Assembly (NCBI GenBank): GCA_913060665.1
Contig: CAJXUY010000016.1
Span: 1 to 64,000, forward strand
DNA from: an uncultured Oleiphilaceae bacterium
Lineage (GTDB): Bacteria; Pseudomonadota; Gammaproteobacteria; Pseudomonadales; Oleiphilaceae
Reading direction: 5' to 3'
Length of the DNA: 64,000 nucleotides
A program made the position numbers and the translations under genes. A model generated the notes under the pieces. It was not told the origin of the DNA. It searched no databases and was given only the letters and a program-made list of their open reading frames with translations. Below, in pieces: positions 48,101-55,434 of the stretch. Numbering within the stretch: position 1 is the first letter of the stretch; the number at the start of each line of letters is the position of its first letter.

Positions 48101-49150
48101 TTACTCCCCATCCTCGCTGGGAAGTTGGGGTAGATTATCGAGCGCCTCAGTCGCGACCACGTCCTGCATTTCCTTTTTAAGTGTGGTGACCTTCAGGTCA
48201 GCGTTCCCCAAAACATCCTTATAAGCTTGGTATATAAAATGTTCTACTTTCTCTTTTTCTCGTGCTTTTAAGGCATCCAGATTTTCAATGGGTTGCAGGT
48301 ATTTCTGGCAGTCACTTAGAAAATGGGGAAAAGAAATATTTTTAGCTGTTTCTGCATTTTTAACTATGACGTCCCAACAGGGGCCTCGTATATCATCTCT
48401 GTATTTATGAAAATAAACGGCAGCGCCTGATGAAGCATGAAACTCATTATCTAGCTGTTCACGCGCGTTTCGGCGATAACGCAACGCACTCGATTTAAGC
48501 GCCTCTAATTGTGGCTCCAGACCGTTGGCCTGATATTGTAAGTCCCACAACGTATCCCCATCGACATCTTTACCGTGATCAGGCCCCTCGACCAATTTGT
48601 GAGGAATTAGAGCCTCGATAAGCTCATTAGCGATACTCTCTATTTCATCTGTTAGGTAGCCGCTCAGGCTGAGATGTGTCGAATAGTAAAAGTTTCGTTC
48701 GCTGTCTAGTAACCGAACCCAATTATGATTGAGATACAGGCGATAATCGCGCTTTTTGTAGCTACTGGGATAGTAACTTATACGGGCCTCTTCTTGGTAT
48801 TCGTAGTCTGCTTCATCCATTTCGTAGAGTGAATCAAAAACAGTAAGATCAAATTCTGTTCCCTGTAGCTCACACAACCTAAACGCATTCTCTCCGATAC
48901 CAACAAGCGCTGTAGTATATGCATTGAGTAAATGGTTCTGATCACTACTTAGCGGTTCATCATCCGTTTCTGAGTCGTATTCAAGATCAAATAAGGCACT
49001 ATATAAATAAGCATTGACCCTGTCATATTCATTATCGAGGAAGTACTGACGACACCTATTTTGCTCTGTGACAGAGTACGAAAAGAACAGTGGATCTAAT
49101 TCAATCAGTAATCGACTAATCAGGCTCATATCTGGTTTATATGAGGTCAT
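48101..49150 (-). CDS. Unknown acidic protein of the helicase operon
   Basis: This 349-residue protein is acidic (DDEPLSSDQNHLL, EMDEADYEYQEEARISYYP) and mostly helical, with no signal peptide or membrane span. A possible coiled coil lies near the end (ALKAREKEKVEHFIYQAYKD). I recognise no family or catalytic motif. Its start overlaps the stop of the preceding 264-residue gene by 4 bp, so they are probably made together. It is a candidate core component of the uncharacterised system. Confidence 0.7.
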   Translation of the reverse strand: MTSYKPDMSLISRLLIELDPLFFSYSVTEQNRCRQYFLDNEYDRVNAYLYSALFDLEYDSETDDEPLSSDQNHLLNAYTTALVGIGENAFRLCELQGTEFDLTVFDSLYEMDEADYEYQEEARISYYPSSYKKRDYRLYLNHNWVRLLDSERNFYYSTHLSLSGYLTDEIESIANELIEALIPHKLVEGPDHGKDVDGDTLWDLQYQANGLEPQLEALKSSALRYRRNAREQLDNEFHASSGAAVYFHKYRDDIRGPCWDVIVKNAETAKNISFPHFLSDCQKYLQPIENLDALKAREKEKVEHFIYQAYKDVLGNADLKVTTLKKEMQDVVATEALDNLPQLPSEDGE

Positions 49151-49941
49151 ACTTCCGGCCCCTCTCCATGAATGAGATGTGAATAGAGTACTTTTTTGAT
49201 ACAGGGCTCTAATTCAGCATCCAGTGTCTCTAGAATGGTATTCGCAATTTTCAGGTCTTTTATGGGTGTTGCATTATGAATAGATTGTGACCATTGATCA
49301 TTGACTAAATCCAAATAACCAATACCTGGGATAGCTCTTGCAATATCGACGTTGGATATAATAATCCAGCGATATGGGTCACTGGTTTGCGCAAACATCA
49401 TCCTAAAGGCATCAATATCGTCATCCGACAATTTAATTTCTGGCACATCTGTAGATAAGTCCAGGTTTGATGAGATATGGTTTACCTCTACTAATGGCAA
49501 CGCTGTAATGGCTACTCTTAGCCATAAATCAACTTCCTTACAGACCCTGTCATTCTCTGAGGAATTGATGACCTCTGTCTCTTCACCGGCAAAGGCCTCA
49601 TTAACCTGGTCAATGATTGGCTGGTCATAGTCAGCTAAGAGCATGCCTTCCAGACGGATACTAGAACTTCCATTCTTTATCCTTTTATGGCGTTCCAACA
49701 CCCACTCTTCAGCCTTCTCTTTAGTCTCAAAATGAGGCACTTGCACGAGAAAAAACTGTTCAGGTATCGAGATCGATTGCCCATTTTTTAAATAACAGAT
49801 AATTTCGCCACTCATTTCTGGCAAATAAGCGCGGTCAGACTGGAGTGCCTCCAACGCATCCCGAAAATTATTAAGTGGTTCAGGGAAGTGATGACGCATA
49901 TCTATCGCTTTAAAGGCTAATATTTTCTCGAGGTAATCCAT
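49147..49941 (-). CDS. Unknown protein of the helicase operon
   Basis: This 264-residue soluble protein has no recognisable domain. Visible features are a beta-rich start (GEIICYLKNGQSISIPEQF), a central acidic helix pair (QVNEAFAGEETEVINSSEND) and a hydrophobic core segment (LWLRVAITALPLVEVNHI). It lies 12 bp after the SF2 helicase gene and overlaps the next gene by 4 bp. The tight coupling on both sides suggests it works with the helicase. Confidence 0.7.
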   Translation of the reverse strand: MDYLEKILAFKAIDMRHHFPEPLNNFRDALEALQSDRAYLPEMSGEIICYLKNGQSISIPEQFFLVQVPHFETKEKAEEWVLERHKRIKNGSSSIRLEGMLLADYDQPIIDQVNEAFAGEETEVINSSENDRVCKEVDLWLRVAITALPLVEVNHISSNLDLSTDVPEIKLSDDDIDAFRMMFAQTSDPYRWIIISNVDIARAIPGIGYLDLVNDQWSQSIHNATPIKDLKIANTILETLDAELEPCIKKVLYSHLIHGEGPEV

Positions 49942-49953
49942 CTCTTATCTGTC

Positions 49954-51372
49954 CTATTCAAATGGAGAAACACTAACCGCTAAAATTTCCTGCCGGAATT
50001 GGCCATACACATTGAGCGTTGCCTCATAGACCTGAGTAAGTACCGATGGAACGTTTTTAGGCGGCAAACTATCAATGGGGCGTGAGGCAATTTCGTATCC
50101 GCATTGAAGCGTATGACCAACAGGGCTCGACGCTTCAAATTCAGTATTCTCTGTATCTAACGAATTCTTTATCGAAATGGGTCCCTTTGATTTTTCAAAA
50201 CGCACTACTGCATTTTCGTCAGGAATGTCTTCTTCAACCCGTAGAGCGTAATCAATAAGTTTCTGCTCTGCAGGCATAAACAAGTAGGCTTCTTGGTTTG
50301 GGCTATCAGTTATGCGAAGGGGGCGCCCTAAAACCTGCCTGAAATTCAGTTCTGTTTTAATCCTTGTTAAATGGCAACACACCTGGAGGCGAGGAATATC
50401 TGTACCTTCACTAATCATACCAACCGATACAATCCAAGGCGTTGAACTCACTTTAAAGTCATTAATAATGGTGGTCGGTTCATTCTCTTTATAGGTGGCA
50501 ATAACGGCAGGCTCATTTAACTCATTACGCAAAATGTTGAGCATTCTTACCGCATGCTCAACAGATGAAGCGACAACTAACCCTCCTGCACAAGGGTTAA
50601 TTTGGCGAATTTGGGTGAGTTTGATATTCGCCTGAGTGACGATGTGTCGCATAACGGTTTCGTTCTCGATAACCTTCTGATAGGGGCATGAGGTTTCTTC
50701 TAAGAGCTCAGAAAAGCTACCAAAGGTCTCAGCATCTTTGTCATTCTCTTGTATCGTAATGTCGTTATTGTCCGTTATAACTATTTGAGGAACACGGCAG
50801 ACCTTATCTTTAATGGCATCAGCAAGGCCATAAATATAATCACAGACAATATGATCATTGGTATCTTTATACTCTGCGAGCGCAATAGGTAATTTGTCAG
50901 AACGCCAGGGGGTCCCCGTTAGGGCCAGCGTATATGCCGCTTGTTGTTTAATATTACTAAGAATTCCCTCACCCCAAGCGTTTGCATTCTCTGGAGTTGT
51001 TCCTGCGCAGTGGTGTATCTCATCAAAAATAACAAAGACACGGTGAGATTTTAACAATGCCCGTATTTCACTGTTTAGAGATTGCATCCCCTGATAAGTG
51101 AATGAGCCACCATCTGCGCCTATAAGACCGTGAAAAGGTCTCTGTGTGCGTTTTTCCATAGTGTCTCGAATATTATCTGCTGTAATGTTCGATGGCGAAA
51201 AACACCATACAAAATCTATAAGACCTGCGTTAAATAGTCGAGTTACAACTTCTGCTGCCATCCTAGTCTTCCCAGCACCAGGTGAAGCCTGGCAAAGAAA
51301 GTGTGGGTGATTTGATGTGTACTTTTTAAGGGCTAAATCGGCACATTCAGACTGCCATTTACGTAGCGTCAT
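49954..51372 (-). CDS. SF2 DEAD/DEAH-type helicase
   Basis: This 472-residue ATPase has a Q-like start (TLRKWQSECADLAL), Walker A ASPGAGKT (29-36), the DEIH box (117-120), LALTGTPWRSD (motif III), and a C-lobe with SVGMISEGTDIPRLQVCCHL (motif V) and FRQVLGRPLRITD (motif VI, with the arginine finger). It is short, with only the two RecA lobes and a 70-residue tail. This resembles the ERCC3/Res-like helicases found in islands. It overlaps the upstream winged-helix gene by 14 bp. No nuclease domain is attached. Confidence 0.88.
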   Translation of the reverse strand: MTLRKWQSECADLALKKYTSNHPHFLCQASPGAGKTRMAAEVVTRLFNAGLIDFVWCFSPSNITADNIRDTMEKRTQRPFHGLIGADGGSFTYQGMQSLNSEIRALLKSHRVFVIFDEIHHCAGTTPENANAWGEGILSNIKQQAAYTLALTGTPWRSDKLPIALAEYKDTNDHIVCDYIYGLADAIKDKVCRVPQIVITDNNDITIQENDKDAETFGSFSELLEETSCPYQKVIENETVMRHIVTQANIKLTQIRQINPCAGGLVVASSVEHAVRMLNILRNELNEPAVIATYKENEPTTIINDFKVSSTPWIVSVGMISEGTDIPRLQVCCHLTRIKTELNFRQVLGRPLRITDSPNQEAYLFMPAEQKLIDYALRVEEDIPDENAVVRFEKSKGPISIKNSLDTENTEFEASSPVGHTLQCGYEIASRPIDSLPPKNVPSVLTQVYEATLNVYGQFRQEILAVSVSPFE

Positions 51373-51916
51373 TAGTTTCTTCCAATATTTTCTGATCTTT
51401 TATTGTCGTTTCGAATGATTTGATCAAGCCACCAATGTCATTAATATTGTCTCGTGCAAGGTTATAGTTTTTCTGAAGGCCTTTAAGTTGAGGGAATTCA
51501 GCATAAAGTGATTTATATCCATTCGATTCAGCGATAAGGCTTTGTAGTTCACCTTTATAGCGTTGAAGCCTATTGGTAAGTTCCTTAGTCACGTTTTGTC
51601 CGCCTGAAATTTCCTCATCTTTTTTCACTGATTTAGAGGCACTATCCTTTGAAATAAAATTAACGGTATGAAATAGATCCGTTTTTACATAGGTGGTTTT
51701 TTTCGTAGTTTTAGAGTCAATACGTTTTAATAAACCTTTATTCTTCAGCTTCAATATCTCACGATAAACAACACGTTGAGCTTTGTTTTTATCCAACTCG
51801 CTACCTGAAAGAGTCATGTACAAAGTTCTTAACTCTAGGACTGTAAATTTATCAAAGTCTGGTCGAGTTAAGATTGAAAAAAAATCATTACTTAAATTAA
51901 TGGTAACTTCTGACAT
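51359..51916 (-). CDS. Winged-helix/coiled-coil protein heading the operon
   Basis: This 185-residue protein has an N-terminal winged-helix-like region (about 20-75: LELRTLYMTL, VVYREILKLKNKGLLKRID, then a basic wing KTTKKTTYV), a Ser/Lys-rich linker (about 88-105) and a C-terminal coiled coil (about 108-175, KELTNRLQRYKGELQSLIAE). It is the first gene of the leftward operon and is divergent from the XRE gene. It may recognise DNA and recruit the helicase through the coiled coil, which is an inference. Confidence 0.65.
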   Translation of the reverse strand: MSEVTINLSNDFFSILTRPDFDKFTVLELRTLYMTLSGSELDKNKAQRVVYREILKLKNKGLLKRIDSKTTKKTTYVKTDLFHTVNFISKDSASKSVKKDEEISGGQNVTKELTNRLQRYKGELQSLIAESNGYKSLYAEFPQLKGLQKNYNLARDNINDIGGLIKSFETTIKDQKILEETNDAT

Positions 51917-51997
51917 CAGTGCGCTGTCTCTTTTAGCAAGCCGTAATTAAATTAGTTAATTTGACCCAATAAACAGGACAAACAATTAGTTTAAAAT

Positions 51998-52013
51998 ACG
52001 GATTATAATCCGT
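51998..52013. promoter_or_regulatory. 16-bp palindromic operator between XRE and the helicase operon
   Basis: ACGGATTATAATCCGT is a perfect palindrome in the 152-bp divergent gap. A further half-site (AATCCG, 52021-52026) follows it toward the XRE gene. This resembles the tandem operators of restriction controller (C) proteins. The XRE product is the obvious binder, controlling both directions. Confidence 0.65.
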
Positions 52014-52068
52014 GGTCATTTAATCCGCAAATTTGGATAGTAATAGTTTTTATAACTGGACTATTTAA

Positions 52069-52275
52069 ATGGATGATTTAGCAAAATCCTTTGGCTTGAA
52101 ACTAAGAGGAAAAAGAAAAGAATTTGGGATTTCACAAGATGAGATAGCGCTTAGAACGCAAATTGATAGGAGTTATATCGGCCGTATAGAACGAGGAGAA
52201 GTTAATATTTCGTTGGAGAAGGTGTACCGTTTAGCAAAGGCATTAGGTTGTAGTTCGAAAGATTTGTTACCTTGA
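52069..52275 (+). CDS. Small XRE-family (C-protein-like) regulator
   Basis: This 68-residue helix-turn-helix protein fits the size and pattern of restriction controller proteins: LKLRGKRKEFGISQDEIA, then LRTQIDRSYIGRIERGEVN and LEKVYRLAKALG. It is divergent from the helicase operon and lies 55 bp after the perfect palindrome. It probably controls its own gene and the operon. The ribosome site before its ATG is weak. Confidence 0.85.
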   Translation: MDDLAKSFGLKLRGKRKEFGISQDEIALRTQIDRSYIGRIERGEVNISLEKVYRLAKALGCSSKDLLP

Positions 52276-52588
52276 ATTGTCCATAGCTCATATCTGATCT
52301 GACAGAATTTATTTTAAGTTTAGATGACATCATACAACCGAAAACTTCAGCAATTGCCACAAAGAAGACGCTGTAGTTTGATTATTAGCGCATAATTTTG
52401 AGTTCGTGCTATCGTTTACTTTCGGCCATTTTGAGAGGTTGAGGTTTATAGCGCTTTGACCCTTTAATTTGGGGGCAATATTGCATCACATCTTAAGTAG
52501 CAGCTCTTAGCTAAGCTTTTGATCTAATTAGAGACAAAGAAAAGTCATCGTTTACGTTTGACGCTATTTTCAGTTAAGCGCAGCATAA
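52276..52588. other. Gene-free stretch at the right edge of the defence island
   Basis: This 313-bp gap after the small XRE gene holds no open frame, terminator with T tract or repeat that I can support. It joins the island to the truncated plus-strand frame that follows, so an integration or deletion joint may lie here. Confidence 0.4.
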
Positions 52589-52783
52589 AAGGATCGATTC
52601 ATACGCTACGACATTCAAGATGACCCCAAAACATATACTCACCCCGCGCTATCCTCAAGCAATCTAATTGCAGCACTCGAAAATACCGTTGATCCACTTT
52701 TTAAGCATATGCCCCGAGATAATTTCAGAGAATGCGACGCTGTTGTTAATTCTTATCAGGAACTTGAACTGTCCGAGCCCTAA
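52589..52783 (+). pseudogene. C-terminal fragment of a lost gene
   Basis: An open frame of 64 codons without a start codon reads KDRFIRYDIQDDPKTY, ENTVDPLFKHMPRDNFRE and SYQELELSEP, then TAA. Composition and codon use look coding. It overlaps the last bases of the convergent gene at 52780. The rest of the gene is missing upstream, where only non-coding DNA lies. The YDIQDDP phrase recalls the C-terminal part of patatin-like phospholipases, but this is weak. Confidence 0.5.
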
Positions 52784-53529
52784 GGGCAATAACCAAATTC
52801 ATCATCATCCCATGTGACAGTGCGGCTGAAAGTCAAATTTCCATTGGCTAGACTGAGTGACTGAAAAATCCAATCTTCCACTGCGGCTCCAGAACCGCTT
52901 ATGGACTGACCGGGATCATTCAAAACCACGTCGCCGTATCTTGGACGATAGCTTATATTGATTGGTTGGTTCGCGTTTATGGCCCGGCCAACACCTCTCA
53001 CGCCAAACTCCCACTGCCCGCTACATGGCTTGCTAATCCAGATGTAACCATATTGACGGCCAGGCCCAGCGGAAGTTACCACCCTCATCGGATTTTCTAT
53101 AGTTCTCAGGTGAAACCCCTCGACGATTATATTTTCAAAAGGTGTCTCTACAAGCTTGGCTTGGTCAACAATGCCTGTCTCGCGGCTGTGGTCTACCCAT
53201 ATTGGGAGAGATTCATTGTAGGGTGAGGCAAATCCACCAGGTTTTAGTTCGGTACCATTGTATTTGATAACGGGCGATAGCCCGTGTGCGACAGTGTCAC
53301 TATCAAAACTATCCCACTCGAACTCCACCAGGATAAATGCCTCTCCGCCACCTCCTATTGCTGGCGCCTCAGATGTTGGTTTACCAAGCGTCGACATAAG
53401 GACAATCCCGACAATAAACCCACCCAAGAAAACGTCAAGAAACATGTATGCTAAGCGTTTTCGCTTCCCATTTTTTCTGTTCTGAACTTGGTGGGCGAGC
53501 CATTCCTGGTCTGTAATATCAGGCGCCAT
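52780..53529 (-). CDS. Single-span protein with ExbD/MotB-like membrane aspartate (second subunit)
   Basis: This 249-residue protein has a basic cytoplasmic start (QNRKNGKRKRLAY), one membrane span (about 27-47) beginning MFLDVFLGGF with Asp32 at its inner edge, then a periplasmic beta-rich domain with a Gly-rich linker (GGGGEAF). The FxDxxxG pattern matches that of its upstream neighbour (FSDLMMG). In ExbD, TolR and MotB such an aspartate carries the proton. The domain outside is unlike the ExbD fold and has late cysteines (KPCSGQW, FGYCP). Its start overlaps the neighbour by 11 bp; it is the last gene of the operon. Confidence 0.7.
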   Translation of the reverse strand: MAPDITDQEWLAHQVQNRKNGKRKRLAYMFLDVFLGGFIVGIVLMSTLGKPTSEAPAIGGGGEAFILVEFEWDSFDSDTVAHGLSPVIKYNGTELKPGGFASPYNESLPIWVDHSRETGIVDQAKLVETPFENIIVEGFHLRTIENPMRVVTSAGPGRQYGYIWISKPCSGQWEFGVRGVGRAINANQPINISYRPRYGDVVLNDPGQSISGSGAAVEDWIFQSLSLANGNLTFSRTVTWDDDEFGYCP

Positions 53530-54061
53530 CTATCACCTCCTGCTTATCCAAATCTATCGTGGCGATCAGGGATGAAGAGCGCGAGTATCTGGAAAAATTC
53601 TTCCTTGGAAGAGTATAGCCTGCGACCGTTACATGAATATTTACTTCAGTCACGGCCGCATTGTTTGACTGCACAGAGTGCAGATCAATCGAGTTGCCAC
53701 CCAAGCCATCCTCAAAGTGAAAAATGCGATACTCGCACACAACATCGCCTATTTTTCCACGCATCACATATTCCCTAACGGCATCCGTCGCCCCGTTCCA
53801 GTCCATTCGCGTAAGCGCTTTTTCAGTTCCCTTAGCCGGGTTTGACGTACAATATTCGAGGCGCACACGAACGACAGGAAATGTATTCATGTCCAAACCA
53901 GGAGGGAATTCCAATTCCCTCTCAGCATCGAATTCACCGGCTCCTCTTATCTTCACGACCTGCAAAAACACCAGCAAAACAATAATGACAGCCATGGCGC
54001 CCATCATCAGATCGGAAAAAAGCATCGCGAATAGTGAGTTGTTTTTTTGAGAGGCCATCAT
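53519..54061 (-). CDS. ExbD/MotB-like ion-channel subunit (first subunit)
   Basis: This 180-residue protein has a short cytoplasmic start, one membrane span (about 12-35) beginning FSDLMMGAM with Asp17, and a periplasmic domain of about 140 residues with one Cys pair (EYCTSNP, DVVCEYR). The position of Asp17 is that of the proton-binding aspartate in ExbD, TolR and MotB. There is no OmpA-like peptidoglycan-binding domain, so it is not a full MotB. Its start overlaps the ExbB-like gene by 4 bp (ATGA), the usual coupling of such pairs. Confidence 0.78.
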   Translation of the reverse strand: MMASQKNNSLFAMLFSDLMMGAMAVIIVLLVFLQVVKIRGAGEFDAERELEFPPGLDMNTFPVVRVRLEYCTSNPAKGTEKALTRMDWNGATDAVREYVMRGKIGDVVCEYRIFHFEDGLGGNSIDLHSVQSNNAAVTEVNIHVTVAGYTLPRKNFSRYSRSSSLIATIDLDKQEVIDGA

Positions 54062-55419
54062 CCGTTCCCATTTTCAGACAAATGCCAAATTTTATGGTCT
54101 TCGTAGGCCTGCAGCTGTTCCCAAATCGATTCAAGCACGATCACCCCGGCCACAGCGATCGCGGTTGTAGAGAACGCAAGACCAAGTTGCTCGAATAGCG
54201 CACTCACATCGCTCGATCCACCCATGACCACGGCGGCAGCCTCGGGCAAACCTAACATTATCCCAGTGACGGTACCGAATAGCCCGAGCAATGGGCACAC
54301 AGAGATAAGTTGGTCGACCAAGGTGCGAGACGCTGCCATGTTGCGGTCAATATCACACACCTCACCTTGAACGATGGTAGCCTTTGAGATGATAGCCATC
54401 TTGTTGCTCTTACGACCAGAATAAGCAGCTTTCCAGCGGAAGATAAGCATGAAGAGAATATAGAAGATAAAAACGAAAAGTCCCCATTGAATTGATCCCT
54501 TTAGCGCCTTGTAGAAGAAACGCTGATACCGCACTTCACTGTCTCTCAGCACCTCATTTATCAGCAAGTTTCCGAGTAGAAAAACACCATTATTCAGCTC
54601 TGACGCGTTTTGATCGTTCTTAAACCATCTCGTGTCAGATAATGTTTTTGTACCAGCCGCACCGGCAATTTTGTCATACCCCGCTCCATTGTAGGCGTAT
54701 GTAGCGATTGTAGAGTCCGCAGTCAGAGTATCCGTACTATAAATTCGCCATTGTTCCTCCATATGATCCTTAATGACATCCTGCAAACTGAGTTCACTCG
54801 TTTCATCTAGGAATGGAATCCACCTGGGCGGCTTACCTGCAAGAATATCTACGAGAGCTTGTGACTGTGCGTGAATCGATGGTTTGAACACGTTACAAGG
54901 ATCAATAGAGGTTTCTGAACCGCTTCCGTCATTACTCCCAAGCTCGGAGAATAACGCCATCAAGGCTGTTAGTGTGCCGACTTTATTTGGCTTATCACAG
55001 CCACTGATTGTGACAGTCGGATTGCTAAGAAGAAGCTTGTACAAACTGGTTCCTGATTCAGAGGGCGTACCCAAGATGGAGTTCATCATCCAAGGCCCGA
55101 CACCATTCTTCTGGACATTCAATATATCCTCAGACTTCACGAGATCTTTTTCCTTCTCGATACCCGCCTCCGTAAAAATGATGACAAAGTCACGGGGCGT
55201 CAGATGGTCGACAAACTTCTCGTCAGAGGTCATACCAGATTCACCATGCTTAGATAGGATGTTTTCTATCACCTGCGCCTCTTGTAGTGCCTTTTTATAG
55301 TCCTTATAAAAACTGTCAGTTATCCACCAGTAAACACCACTTCCGACCAGAAAGGCGAAGAGCATTAAAAAAACTTGGTTAAGGATAGGGATTGGAAAAA
55401 ACTTCGTTCTCACGCTCAT
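54058..55419 (-). CDS. MotA/TolQ/ExbB-family channel with large periplasmic domain
   Basis: I start it at the ATG at 55419, with GGAG 6 nt upstream (453 residues). The first span is at about 12-33; a domain of about 270 residues follows; the second span is at about 310-330 (WGLFVFIFYILFMLIF). The ExbB core then has LISVCPLLGLFGTVTGIMLGL (in two parts, about 372-391) and LGLAFSTTAIAVAGVIVL (about 413-430), the canonical TolQ/ExbB helices. It therefore carries a periplasmic insert that standard ExbB lacks, with two cysteines (GCDKPNK, DPCNVF). It should form the pentameric channel around the two small subunits. Confidence 0.85.
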   Translation of the reverse strand: MSVRTKFFPIPILNQVFLMLFAFLVGSGVYWWITDSFYKDYKKALQEAQVIENILSKHGESGMTSDEKFVDHLTPRDFVIIFTEAGIEKEKDLVKSEDILNVQKNGVGPWMMNSILGTPSESGTSLYKLLLSNPTVTISGCDKPNKVGTLTALMALFSELGSNDGSGSETSIDPCNVFKPSIHAQSQALVDILAGKPPRWIPFLDETSELSLQDVIKDHMEEQWRIYSTDTLTADSTIATYAYNGAGYDKIAGAAGTKTLSDTRWFKNDQNASELNNGVFLLGNLLINEVLRDSEVRYQRFFYKALKGSIQWGLFVFIFYILFMLIFRWKAAYSGRKSNKMAIISKATIVQGEVCDIDRNMAASRTLVDQLISVCPLLGLFGTVTGIMLGLPEAAAVVMGGSSDVSALFEQLGLAFSTTAIAVAGVIVLESIWEQLQAYEDHKIWHLSENGNG

Positions 55420-55434
55420 AATGATCTCCTTCAC

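Noticed and set aside
52780-55419. Assignment of the ExbB-like operon to Zorya defence
   Set aside because: There is no OmpA-like ZorB domain and no ZorC, ZorD or ZorE gene, and the neighbours are exported proteins, so only the channel core is shared.
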